From Adiantum capillus-veneris (Eukaryota; Streptophyta; Polypodiopsida; Polypodiales; Pteridaceae): a stretch of DNA of 64,000 nucleotides. Below, in pieces: positions 46,001 through 56,954 of this stretch (positions are counted from its first letter, which is position 1; every line of letters begins with the position of its first letter). The position numbers were made by a program, and so were the translations under genes. The notes beneath the pieces are model-generated. The model saw nothing but the letters and a program-made list of their open reading frames with translations. It ran no database searches and was not told the origin of the DNA. Location of the stretch: the NCBI GenBank assembly GCA_014529385.2, contig CM043960.1:40596781-40660780 (forward strand). Reading direction: 5' to 3'.

Positions 46001-46200
46001 TTAATGAGTCTCAACCTAAATCATCATTAAATTTGAGAACGCCCTAATGGAAATGTGCAATAAACTCACGAAGAATAATAGTTAAGGCTAACCAAATTGT
46101 GATTTCGCTTGAATTTTTCCCTCGATGGAGTTTTGGTGCTCGATCTTTGCTCATTAAGTAATAAGGCTCGCCTCATAGTGTGCACCATAGCCTCACTTGT
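43078..46200. other. No recognisable gene
   Basis: AT-rich sequence without a convincing frame. 43,600-43,860 contains about three weakly similar blocks of ~110 bp (CTATCCCGCGCCAACGC, CTCTCCCACGCCGATACG, CCCTCCCATGGCGACGC). A 25-base G run is at 45849-45873. Confidence 0.5.
45849..45873. repeat. Poly-G run
   Basis: 25 uninterrupted G after GGGGGC. The true length may be uncertain in the assembly. Confidence 0.9.
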
Positions 46201-46217
46201 TGATGAATATAATTGTG

Positions 46218-46262
46218 ATGCATCCTTGTGTATGCATTTATGCATCACATTAAGTAAGCCTC
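46218..46262 (+). repeat. 45-bp sequence duplicated at 58,457
   Basis: ATGCATCCTTGTGTATGCAT...CACATTAAGTAAGCC occurs again at 58457-58501 in the same orientation with a few changes. It lies directly outside the possible Helitron start. Confidence 0.8.
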
Positions 46263-46274
46263 ACTTTATGAATA

Positions 46275-46300
46275 TCTATACTAATAGATAAAAGGGGAGG
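46275..46300 (+). mobile_element. Possible Helitron 5' terminus
   Basis: TCTATACTAATAGATAAAAG preceded by A, matching the usual plant Helitron 5' end (TC..TACTA) and the A|T insertion rule. A Helitron-type helicase lies downstream on the same strand at 55.3-56.6 kb. No matching 3' end (hairpin then CTRR) was found, so the boundary is provisional. Confidence 0.45.
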
Positions 46301-46719
46301 GGATTCCCCCCCCCCCCCCCCTTCCACGTGGCCACTCTAGGAGACTCATGGACGTTCAGGCGGGCATTTAAAAAAAAAAGCCTTCAAAAAAACCCATCAT
46401 CGTCAGCCGCCTACTCAAGTTGACGCGCCCGGCGATGCGAGGTGTTCAATGCGGGCGGGAGAGAGAGAGAGTGGAGGTCTTGCTCCTGCTTTCCTCACGT
46501 CAAGAGAGAGAGAGAGAGGTCCTCATAGAGAGTGGTCTGTCGCTGCCCACTGCCGCTGCTCATACGCTGCTCCAGAGAGAGAGGGCTACATCGGCTCTCT
46601 GAGTCACCATCATCCCGTCTCGCCATCAACCCGGCTGCATTACCAGAGAGAGTGTTTCCATCAGCCCGTCTGCATTAGTGTTTGCTAACAAGGGAGCGAG
46701 AGAAGAGGCTCAGGGCTCT

Positions 46720-46782
<63 letters not shown>

Positions 46783-47021
46783 ACGACCTCCTGTCAGCCA
46801 ATCTGTGCGAGCTCTTGCCGGTAGAGAGAGAGAGAGAGGGGCTGCTGCCGCCGTGGTCACCTTGCTCCTGAGACGGTCTGCCGCCATGGCCGTGGTCACC
46901 TTGGTCCTGAGAGGGTCTGTCGCCGTGGTCACCAATCGCAGGAGCTACTGCGGCTGCTATTGCTCCCCGGCTTGCTTTTCCTCTCGCGACTACTACACCA
47001 CCGGCGGCCTGCAGGTAGTAG

Positions 47022-47093
<72 letters not shown>

Positions 47094-47148
47094 CCTTGCG
47101 CCTTGCGTCGCCTTAGGCAAGAGCTGCCGCCGTGGTCACCTTGCACGA

Positions 47149-47182
<34 letters not shown>

Positions 47183-47232
47183 TTCTCTCTGCGACCTGCG
47201 CCTGGGAATGGTAGGAATGACAAATTACTTTA
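46301..47232. repeat. GC-rich low-complexity block with AG/TC and poly-C tracts
   Basis: Contains C runs at 46306-46321 and 47151-47182 (32 C), AG tracts at 46724-46780 and 46822-46839, and a TC tract at 47022-47090. CCGCCGTGGTCACCTTG is repeated at about 46,850-46,930 and 47,128. Long frames here only encode dipeptide repeats and are not genes. Confidence 0.8.
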
Positions 47233-47760
47233 AGAGTATGTAGGCTATGCAGGCTTTGGAGATGAATTGCTTCATTATTTTACGTGGTTCCAGAGATGCA
47301 AAGAAATATTTGTACAGATACAATATGCTAAAACTAGAATTTGTGTTGGTTATGTAGGCTTTGGAGATGAATTGCTTCATTATTTTACATTATTCTAGAG
47401 ATGCAAAAAAATATTTGTTTAGAAGATACAATATGCTAAAACTAGAATTTGTGTTGGTTATGAAGGCTTTTGGAGATGAATTGCTAAGCACTAAAAAACG
47501 GATCTAGAAAATAGATTAGTTTACGTGATTCCAGAGATGCAAATTTTTTTTGTATAGATATAATAGGCTAAAACTAGAATTTGTGTTGGTTATGTAGGCG
47601 TTGGAGATGAATTGCTTCATTATTTTACGTGATTCTATTGATGCAAAAAAATATTTGTATAGAAGATACAATATGCTAAAACTAGAATTTGTGTTGGTTA
47701 TGTAGGCTTTGGAGATGAATTGCTAAGCACTAAAAAACGGATCTAGAAAATAGATACAAG
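47233..47760. repeat. Minisatellite, ~108-bp units x5
   Basis: Units starting with AGGCTTTGGAGATGAATTGC at 47251, 47356, 47464, 47596 and 47704, each with AAACTAGAATTTGTGTTGG. The third and fifth share an extra CTAAAAAACGGATCTAGAAA segment. Confidence 0.93.
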
Positions 47761-47804
47761 GGTACTTTCGGGGATTTTGAAATTTAAGGGGTATTTTGGG
47801 AATT

Positions 47805-48125
<321 letters not shown>

Positions 48126-48300
48126 AGCCAATATTTGCGGGCGCCCATGAAGTTGCTAGTCACGGCCCACACCTACTGCGTGTCAATGCCCTTGATATTC
48201 CACTCGAATGCCTTGCCATATGTATTAGCGTTGCCACTACCCTCCTCTATAGCCCGTAGGCGTACGTATATTCTCTGTTGTGGTAGCCGCCGGCTAAATG
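48126..48300 (-). pseudogene. SRPBCC-like gene fragment (short)
   Basis: The minus strand reads GNANTYGKAFEWNIKGIDT, stop, VWAVTSNFMGARKYW, a decayed version of VWAVMGDFVGIHKYW found at 48.7 kb. Confidence 0.5.
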
Positions 48301-48474
48301 ACCACCAAAGAACCCTAAAGAGATTTTCCTCTTTCCCCTCTTCAACATCCTTGGCTACTCACAATCGTCAACAATCAAGGAGAGCTGAGTTCTAAGCTAG
48401 ATACACAAGGAGAAGATGGTAGAGAGAGCATTCTCTGGGGAGATGGATGAAGTGGGGTTATAGGTGAAGCTTCA

Positions 48475-48816
48475 ATGTAGGAGGGTGTTGGGTCCATCTT
48501 GAGGATCGCAAGGGTTGGGGATGGGAAAGAGCGTGAAGGTGCTTAGTCGTCCATAAGAGAAGCGTGGGAGGGTGGTATTAAGGATGGTGTAGGAGTAGCG
48601 ATGATGGAGCTGGTCCATTTCTAGAAGCTTCTCGGATATGAAGGGGTAGGGTGTTGCTGTGGAGGTCATGGTGGCCTTTTCCACACAGCCTAATTTTTGG
48701 AGTTGGCCATCCACTGGATGGGAGCTTTGAACCACTGATTGCAGCCAGTATTTGTGGATGCCCACGAAGTCCCCCATCACGGCCCACACCGTGATCTCGA
48801 ATGCCTTGCCACATGT
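48475..48816 (-). pseudogene. SRPBCC / Bet v 1-like (polyketide cyclase or LFS-like) gene fragment
   Basis: A 105-residue frame reads MWAVMGDFVGIHKYWLQSVV, then after a less conserved stretch YPFISEKLLEMDQLHHRYSY and TILNTTLPRFSY. This matches the START-like pattern (VW...DF..LHKW.P..., W..E.LL..D...H..SY.I....P...Y) of lachrymatory-factor-synthase or PYR/PYL-like SRPBCC proteins, which bind small hydrophobic ligands. It lacks the N-terminal strand and the C-terminal helix and has frame damage. It is antisense to the PPR fragments. Its first ~150 bp recur in the tandem array. Family call is moderate and by eye. Confidence 0.6.
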
Positions 48817-51800
48817 ATTAGTGTTGCCACTATCCTCCTTTATCGTATGCAGACATACATATATTCTGTGTTGCGGTAGCCGCCGACTGAATGCCCCTTC
48901 AGTAACCCAAAGAGGTTTTCCTCCTACTTCTCTTCAAAACATTAGACAGAACTCCATCTCGATGTTGGGTGCTACTCTCGCACAGACAATGATGGGTACA
49001 TGTATGAGTGCTACGTCACAGATGTTGTAGAACTATAGAGAGAAGTAGAAGAAGAAGAAGACAGGTTTTAAAGTTGCAGGCTCAACCCACATATGCAAAG
49101 AAGCTTTGGGTTGTTTTCGGCTGATGCGAAGCGAGGGTGTTGCTTCAGATGCCCGAGGGTATTCGACATGCAGCGGTGACCACAGAACCTCATGCCCCCG
49201 CACCCGCCCCTCACAGTTCTCAGCATGGCGCGGTGTTGACCATCGACTCTCACGCAGGCTCGCCATTGCAGCCTTCCTTCATCCTCTCGGCTCTACTGCA
49301 GCATCGCACGCCATCCTCCTCTGGGCTACTGTAGCAGCGTACGCGGGCTGTCATCGCTTCTCATCGCCATCATCATTTTTGTGGGCTCATTGCCATCTGA
49401 GCCGGCTACTGCAGTAGCGCACGCGGGCTCCCCCACACCCGCCCCTCATAGCTCTCAGCATGGCGCGGTGTTGACCATCGACTCTCACGCAGGCTCGCCA
49501 TTGCAGCCTTCCTTCATCCTCACGGCTACTGCAGCAACGCACGCCATCCTCCTTCGGGATACTGTAGCAGCGCAGGCGGGCTGTCATCGCTTCTCATCAC
49601 CATCGCCATTTTTGTGGGCTCATCGCCACCTGAGGCGGCTACTGCAGTAGCGCACGCGGGCAACGTCATCGTCATCTAGCCGGGCTTGCATAGACCTTGG
49701 CCCTTTGAAGACGTTTAATATAACATTTTATTTCATCTCCCTTCTCTCCACGTGAGATTGAGTGTGAGCTTGAAGTGGCCAATAAGCTTTGAACCACTGA
49801 TTGCAGCCAGTATTTGTGGATGCCCACGAAGTCCCCCATCAGGGCCCACACCGTGATCGAGAATGCCTTGCCACACGTATTAGTGTTGCCATTATCCTCC
49901 TTTATCGCATGCAGACATACGTATATTCTCTGTTATGGTAGCCACCGACGAAATGCACTGATTGTGGGAAATGTCCAGCTTGAAGTGGCCAATATAACAT
50001 TTCATTTCAGCTCCCTCCTCTCCACGTGAGATTGAGACTGTGAGTTATCATCATCAATGCCTGAGGGTATTCGGCATGCAGCGGTGACCACAGAACCTCA
50101 TGCCCCTGCACCCGCCCCTCACAGCTTTCAGCATGGCGCGGTGTTGACCATTGACTCTCACGCAGGCTCGCCATTGTAGCCTTCCTTCATCCTCCCGGCT
50201 ACTGTAGCAGTGCATGCCATCCTCCTCTGGGCTACTGTAGCAGCGCGCGCGGGTTGTCATCACTTCTCATCGCCATCATCATTTTTGTGGGTTCATCGCC
50301 ATTTGAGCCGGCTACTACAGTAGCGCACGTGGGCTCCCCTGCACCCGCCCCTCACAGCTCTCAGCATGGCGCGGTGTTGACCATCGAGTCTCACGCAGGC
50401 TCGCCATTGCAGCCTTCGTTCATCCTCCCGGCTACTGTAGCAGCGCATGCCATCCTCCTCCGGGCTACTGTAGCAGCGACGCGGGCTGTCATCGCTTCTC
50501 ATCACCATTGTCATTTTTGTGGACTCATTGCCACCTGAGGCGGCTACTGCAGTAGCGCACGCGGGCAACGTCATCATCATCTAGCCGGGCTCTCATAGAC
50601 CTTGGCCCTTTGAAGACGTTTAATATAACATTTCATTTCATCTCCCTCCTCTCCACGTGAGATTGAGTATGTGAGCTTGAAGTGGCCAATAAGCTTTGAA
50701 CCACTGATTGCATCCAGTATTTGTGGATGCCCACGAAGTCCCCCATCACGGCCCACACCGTGATCGAGAATGACTTGCCACATGTATTAGTGTTGCCACT
50801 ATCCTCCTTTATCACATGCAGACATACGTATATTCTCTGTTACGGTAGCCGCCGACGGAATGTAGTGATTGCGGGAAATGTCCAGCTTGAAGTGGCCAAT
50901 ATAACATTTCATTTCAGCTCCCTCCTCTCCACATGAGATTCAGACTCTGAGTTATCATCATCAATGCCCGAGGGTATTCGGCATGCGGCGGTGACCACAG
51001 AACCTCATGCCAGTATTTGTGGATGCCCACGAAGTCCCCCATCACGGCTCTCAGCATGGCGCGAGATTGAGACATCCACGTGAGATTGAGACATCATGTT
51101 ATCATCATCAATGCCCGAGGACATACGTATATTCTCTGTTACGTTAGCCGCCGACGGAATGCACTGATTGCTGGAAATGTCCAGCTTGAAGTGGCCAATA
51201 TAACATTTCATTTCAGCTCCCTCCTCTCCACGTGAGATTGAGACTGTGAGTTATCATCATCAATGCCCGAGGGTATTCGGTATGCAGCGGTGACCACAGA
51301 ACGTCATGCCCCCGCACCCGCTCCTCACAGCTCTCAGCATGGCGCGGTGTTGAGCATCAACTCTCATGCAGGCTCGCCATTGCAGCCTTCCTTCATCCTC
51401 CCGGCTACTGCAGCAGCGCACGCAATCCTCCTCCGGGCTACTGTAGCAGCGCACGCGGGCTGTCATCGCTTCTCATCGCCATCGTCATTTTTGTGGGCTC
51501 ATCGCCATCTGAGCCGGCTACTGCAGTAGCGCACGCGGGCTCCCCCGCACCCGCCCCTCACAGCTCTCAGCATGGCGCGGTGTTGACCATCGACTCTCAC
51601 GCAGGCTCTCCATTGCAGCCTTCCTTCATCCTCCCGGCTACTATAGCAGTGCACGCCATCCTCCTCCAGGCTACTGTAGTAGCGCACGCGGGCTGTCATT
51701 GCTTCTCATCGCCATCGTCATTTTTGTGGGCTCATCGCCATCTGAGCCGGCTACTGCAGTAGCGTACGTGGGAAACGTCATCGTCATCTCTGCGGACTCT

Positions 51801-52730
51801 CATAGACCTTGGCCCTTTGAAGACGTTTAATATAACATTTCATTTCATCTCCCTCCTCTCCACGTGAGATTGAGTGTGTGAGCTTGAAGTGGCCAATAAG
51901 CTTTGAACCACTGATTGCAGCCAGTATTTGTGGATTCCCACGAAGTCCCCCATCACGGCCCACACCGTGATCGAGAATGCCTTGCCACATGTATTAGTGT
52001 TGCCACTATCCTCCTTTATCGCATGAAAACATACGTATATTCTCTGTTACGGTAGCCGCTGACGGAATGCACTGATTGCGAGAAATGTCTAGCTTGAAGT
52101 GGACAATATAAAATTTCATTTCAGCTCCCTCCTCTCCACGTGAGATTGAGACATCATGTTATCATCATCAATGCCCGAGGACATACGTATATTCTCTGTT
52201 ACGGTAGCCGCCGACGGAATGCACTGATTGCGGGAAATGTCCAGCTTGAAGTGGCCAATATAACATTTCATTTCAGCTCCATCCTTTCCACGTGAGATTG
52301 AGACTGTGGGTTATCATCATCAATGTCCGAGGGTATTCGGCATGCAGCGGTGACCACAGAACCTCAGGCCCCCGCACCCGCCCCTCACAGCTCTCAGCAT
52401 GGCGCGATGTTGACCATCGACTCTCACACAGGCTCGCCATTGCAGCCTTCCTTCATCCTCCTGGCTACTGCAGCAGCGCACGCCATCCTCCTCCGGGCTA
52501 CTGTAGCAGCGCACGCGGGCTGTCATCGCTTCGCATCGCCATCGTAATTTTTGTGGGCTCATCGCCATCTGAGCCGGCGTCTGCAGTAGTGCATGCGGGC
52601 TCCCCTGCACCCGCCCCTCACAGCTCACAGCATGGCGCGGTGTTGACCATCGACTCTCACACAGGCTCGCCATTGCAGCCTTCCTTCATCCTCCCGGCTA
52701 CTGCAGTAGCGATATGGCAACGGATATCAC
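48745..52730. repeat. Higher-order tandem array built from SRPBCC and PPR fragments
   Basis: Units begin CCAGTATTTGTGGATGCCCA at 48745, 49806, 50714 and 51921, with a short partial copy at 51010; spacing about 0.9-1.2 kb. Each full unit has, in order: the antisense SRPBCC piece (VWAVMGDFVGIHKYW); a sense PPR piece (NALIAGNVQLEVANI); CTCCACGTGAGATTGAG; then two ~235-bp subunits starting CCCGCACCCGCCCCTCAC (near 49197/49431, 50102/50336, 51310/51544, 52371/52604); and AGACCTTGGCCCTTTGAAG. Frames in the subunits are open in several copies but look like unselected sequence. Confidence 0.9.
49085..49140 (+). pseudogene. PPR gene fragment
   Basis: EALGCFRLMRSEGVASDA in the plus strand, the second helix of a PPR motif, joined directly to the first ~235-bp subunit of the array. 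Confidence 0.7.
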
Positions 52731-52984
52731 CCTGAAAGACCTCTTGGTGGTGTGATCTACACTTTTTGAAACGCTAAAATTTTAGGTTGGAATCCCCTCC
52801 ATTTGGTGCTTGGTTTTCCAAAGTCTACCAACAGTTACAAAAAATAGGTCTCATAGACCTTGGCCCTTTGAAGACGTTTAATATAACATTTCAAGCTGTT
52901 TCATTTGATACCTGTCCTCTCCACGTGAGATTGAGTCTGTGAGATTGAGACTTGGAGTGCACTCATTGTGGGATATGCATACAC

Positions 52985-53025
<41 letters not shown>

Positions 53026-53302
53026 AAGAGATAGAGAGACACACACAGAGAGAGAGAGAGGGATGGGGCAGCCGCTCTCTTGGCCCTAACCAAGTTAGTC
53101 ATATCCCACAATCAGTGCACTCCAAGAGACTACATCCTACACACAGGCTTTGGATATTGCTCTCTCTATTTCCACCTTGCGCCATAGAGAGGGAGGTAGG
53201 TATAGAGAGGTGGATATAGGGGAAAAATAGAGATAGAAATAGATAGAGAGAAAAACATGTATAACACGGTGCTAAATATATATCTTATTCTTTCTTACAG
53301 AG
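52731..53302. other. Array edge with PPR inverted repeat and AG tract
   Basis: Contains a last AGACCTTGGCCCTTTGAAG copy (near 52,855), the inverted pair at 52951/53101, (AG)n at 52986-53024, and ATAGAGA-rich sequence to 53,250. No gene. Confidence 0.7.
52951..53126. repeat. Inverted repeat of a PPR fragment around an AG microsatellite
   Basis: Arms 52951-52976 and 53101-53126 are reverse complements with one mismatch in 26. The arm sequence in PPR sense reads WSALIVGY. A transcript would fold into a hairpin. Confidence 0.85.
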
Positions 53303-53839
53303 ATGGAGCACGTGCTTACCTCTGGAGGAGATTCTTCGGAGGTGATATTTTCTACCCCAGAGAGAGACCCAAGCAACAATTTACGAAATGCCAAGCGTGT
53401 TGCCCGAGGTGGCGATGGACCTGCAAAGAAGCAAATTGTAGATGGACTAGGTATCATCCACATAGTATGCTCCAAAATTCAAGCCTCATGTGACAGAGCA
53501 GAGGCATCATAGGTTTCCTATAGAGAGAGCATTCACTGGTTGAGCCATTCACAATATGAGCAAGGGGTTTATCTTCATCATCTAGAGGAGCGGATGCAGC
53601 TACAAATTAATGGTATTTTGCAGCAACAGAGCTCAATGAAAGGACAACTTTCTCGCATAGAAAGCAACCAGGCAAAAATCATGAGTCTCTTGGAGAGGTC
53701 CGTTCTTGACAAGGATAGCATTGATTTCAAAAGAATTGTTCTTGAATTACGAAGTACTAGCAACAAATTGACCGCCGTAGCAGTACAACATACAACAGGT
53801 GTCTCCGAAGTTAGATCTATCTCAAACAAGCTCCATTGA
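53303..53839 (+). CDS. Hypothetical protein pieces, one coiled-coil
   Basis: Two open pieces: 53303-53512 (MEHVLTSGGDSSEVIFSTPE, 69 aa) and 53540-53839 (about 99 aa: QLQINGILQQQSSMKGQL, RIESNQAKIMSLLERSVL). The second has a heptad-like helical pattern. Codon-like composition and few repeats set them apart from the surrounding low-complexity DNA. They could be exons of one gene, with an intron or frame break near 53,515. No family recognised. They lie 1.5 kb upstream of the helicase on the same strand and may belong to the same transposon. Confidence 0.4.
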
Positions 53840-54233
53840 TTGGTAACGACCCATTGGCCCAAGAAGGGGATTAATGCCGTTGGAGATGTTCCATCCAGTT
53901 CAAAGCATGCCAACCCTTGCAAGAAGTGAATTATGTAATCGATAGTAATACTCACTTCTTTCTCATTATAGACTTAGCGGATCTATATTTTGGTGGCTTT
54001 GGGGATATTGACTACATTTTGGGGGAGGCTTATGTATGTAGTGGATACCAATTTGCTCACGACTCTTGGTTGTCTTCTTTGGATACTACATTCTCAGAGG
54101 ATCTCCATAATTGTAGTATTTTTGTTGCCACTGTGTCTTTTGGGTCACACCTCCCGTTCCCCGCCCCCCCTCGCCCTCTCTCTCTCTCTCTCTCTCTGTT
54201 TCTCTCTTTCTCTCAAGTTATGTTGCAGTGAAA

Positions 54234-54272
<39 letters not shown>

Positions 54273-54379
54273 GCACACACACACACATACACACACAAAA
54301 AGTATTCTAGGTGTGTGCAATGTCTGACTTCTTTCTAGGTATGACAAATGTGAAGCACTTTATAAAGCACAAAAAGTGG
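53840..54379. other. Non-coding with TC/AC microsatellites
   Basis: (TC)n at 54176-54198 and 54237-54267, then (AC)n to 54,297. A frame at 53,917-54,170 (LADLYFGGFGDIDYILGEAY) is open but not recognised. Confidence 0.5.
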
Positions 54380-54531
54380 GAGAGAGCTTCCTATATAGGA
54401 TGCCGTCTCTTTGAATGCATTGATTGCCAGATATGCCCAATTTGGGTAGGGTCAAGAAGCTCTGGGCTATTTTTGGCAGATGCAAAGCAAGAGTGTCTCT
54501 CCTAATGTAATCACATGCACACCATTGCCGA
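54380..54531 (+). pseudogene. PPR gene fragment
   Basis: The plus strand reads ELPI, stop, DAVSLNALIARYAQFG, stop, GQEALGYFWQMQSKSVSPNV then ITCT, nearly a full PPR motif of the S/L type with two nonsense changes. Confidence 0.85.
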
Positions 54532-55085
54532 TGTGGTATTTGATTTTGATTGCATAAACGGAATGTACACAACAACCCAAGCCTCAATGCAACTCTACCA
54601 ACTCAAATGGGGACCTATCATCATGGTAACTCTTCATAATGAAGCACTTTGGGGCTGATTTGGATGCACCTTTGAATCCGTCTTGATTGAGCAAAGGTTT
54701 CCAATGGTCAATAATGGGTTAACATGGTGACTCCTCAAGGGTCAGGGGACCTCGGGCGGGCGAGAATCCGGTTGACGTGCAGACTAGCGCATTGTAACCA
54801 ATGCGGAAAACTCCCGGCTAAAACTTAACCGACAATCGTCGGTGGGCTAATCGGATGGACTCGCTCCCACAACTATATCCTAAGTAGTAGCCAGATGAGA
54901 TATAGAGATACATATATAGAAGTATATAGACATTTACCATGTGGGTTGGCAAGCCTCCTCTCACTGACTCTCTCAAAGAAAGATAGGCATAGTTGGGAAA
55001 TCCTTTCTTCTCCATACTCTCTTCTTAATTCTCTAGATACTAACCTGTATATACCTGTGAGTACTTATAAGAGTTCTTTTTTGGA
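54532..55085. other. Non-coding upstream of the helicase
   Basis: No gene recognised. TTTTTTGGACAG immediately before 55,089 looks like a splice acceptor for the following coding piece. Confidence 0.35.
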
Positions 55086-55088
55086 CAG

Positions 55089-56634
55089 ATGGCTATTGGT
55101 CCAAAGGTGTTGTCTCCTGGACATGCAAGACATAGTAGGATATGTCAAGCCTCTCGAGCTACGCGACGTGCAGCAGTGCGAGATAGAGTTCGACGTTCTC
55201 TGGGTGAGATTGATGTGCCTCGCTGGAAAGATTGCCAGCATTTGATAAACGTGAATCGATGCAATGAATTTCCTGAGGGAAGGATCTCTACAATGCTTTG
55301 CTCTCTCGGATACGCGGAGAGTCCAAAGTTGCTTTGGCATGTGCATCATCCAGGATTGCAGCACAGCTTCTCGACAACGGAAGGACCGCACACTCTAGAT
55401 TCAAGATCCCTATTGATATAACTTCTGAGTCCACATGTAACATCAAAGTAAACAGCCAGCTTGCTGAGCTGTTGCGAATGAGTTCATTGATCATATGGGA
55501 TGAAGCCCCCATGGCTCATAGACACGCTTTTGAGGTTCTTGATAAGACACTAAAAGATGTCATGAAAAATGACATGTTGTTTGGTGGAAAGGTTCTCCTC
55601 CTTGGTGGTGATTTCAGACAGATATTACCTGTTGTGCGCAAAGGGGGAAGAGAAGACATTGTTAATGCATCTTTGTGCCACTCATACATTTGGCAACATA
55701 CAAAAATCATGCATCTAACACAGAATATGCGAGTGGTCAATTGTTTAAGTAATGTTATTGAAAGAGAGTTTGTGCAATGGACACTTGATATTGGTAATGG
55801 CGATGTTTGTGATGGGGACATACTTGATAATGTGGCCCTGTCGGCCTGCATGATGCTACCACAAAATAATTTGCAAGCATTGGTTGCTTGCATATATAGA
55901 GACCTTGAAACACAGACTTGCCATGCATCTTTTTTCAAGGATAGAGCAATTTTGGCTCCACGGAACAAGGAGGTGGATACTATAAACAATTTGGGCTTGC
56001 AGCAATTTCCTCGTACTTATAAGGAATATGTCAGTGTGGACTTAGTGTGTGAATCAAATTGTGATAGCATTTTATTCACAAGTGAGTTTGTAAATAGTTT
56101 AGATCTTGGGGGAGGCTTTCCACCGCATGTTTTACAATTGAAACAGAATGCTCCAGTTATGTTGCTTCGCAATTTGGATCCAAGAAGTGGTCTTTGCAAT
56201 GGGACACACTTGATTTGTAAGCAATTCCACAACAAAGTGATTGAAGCAAAAATCATTACAGGGTCACATGAAGGAAATGCAGTGTTCATTCTAAGGATTG
56301 ATTTTCTCATGGGATCTAGAGAAGGTCTCCCTTTTGATCTGAGACGCCACCAATTTCCCCTACGTTGTGATTTTGGGATGACAATCAACAAGGCGCAAGG
56401 CCAAACATTGGGAGTTCTTGGATTGTATCTCCCAACACCTGTTTTCACCCATGGTCAACTATAGGTGGCAATGTCTCACGTGAGATCCTCTTCTGCCATC
56501 AAGGCTGTGGTTGGTGATAGTCACTTAACAAGCATTAGTAGACATGGAGATCAAAGAACATACACTTCTAACATTGTCTACAAAGACGTGTTGCAATTGA
56601 CCTGCCCCCTGCCACCCCCTTGCTATGGGGTTTA
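55089..56634 (+). pseudogene. Helitron-type PIF1-like helicase, 5'-truncated and mutated
   Basis: A 388-codon frame (55298-56464) shows RGESKVALACASSRIAAQLL and GRTAHSRFKIP, then motif II LIIWDEAPMAH, motif III LLLGGDFRQILPVV, LTQNMRV, the spacer with FKDRAILAPRNKEVDTIN, NAPVMLLRNLDPRSGLCNGT, and TINKAQGQTLGVLGLYLP. A TAG at 56462-56464 replaces the usual Tyr between HGQL and VAMSHVRS. The frame then runs on to about 56,634. The Walker A loop before 55,298 is not readable (only GKDLYNALL-like text in a broken frame). The upstream piece 55089-55280 (basic, RRAAVRDRVRRSLGEI) is unrecognised. A Helitron helicase unwinds DNA for rolling-circle transposition. No Rep domain is found in the window. 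Confidence 0.85.
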
Positions 56635-56940
56635 ACGTGGCTGGATATGTTTCATCCAGTAAAAAAGCACGATGACTCTCGCAACTATTTCTTTGTCATT
56701 TACAAGCTTAGTATCTTCTTATGAAACACGGTGTAGCCTCAAGCAAGGTATATTCGCTAAAACAATTGACTAAGATTTATTAGTGTTGAGAGATTTATGC
56801 TTCATGTGATTTTTCATGAATTTCTAATCCTTTATGTATATGTATATGTATCCTAACGCCTCTGTGACTTACACACTAGGGAGATGACCTCGACACGTCC
56901 GAGGTAAAATATTGTATATGTGTGTTTGTGACATTTCGAT
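56635..56940. other. Non-coding downstream of helicase
   Basis: Holds small hairpins CTGGAT...ATCCAG (near 56,640) and ACCTCG...CGAGGT (56887-56905). Neither is followed by CTRR at the distance expected for a Helitron end. Confidence 0.4.
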
Positions 56941-56954
56941 ACTTTAAAGAATTT

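Noticed and set aside
46685-47146. Long frames rich in RERERE or SLSLSL around 46.7-47.1 kb, and similar ones at 39.2-39.8, 42.9, 47.8, 53, 57.6 and 60.1 kb
   Set aside because: They are translations of AG/TC microsatellites, which are open in all frames by composition; no flanking domain.
56887-56905. ACCTCG...CGAGGT hairpin considered as Helitron 3' end
   Set aside because: It is not followed by CTRR and T within about 10 bases.
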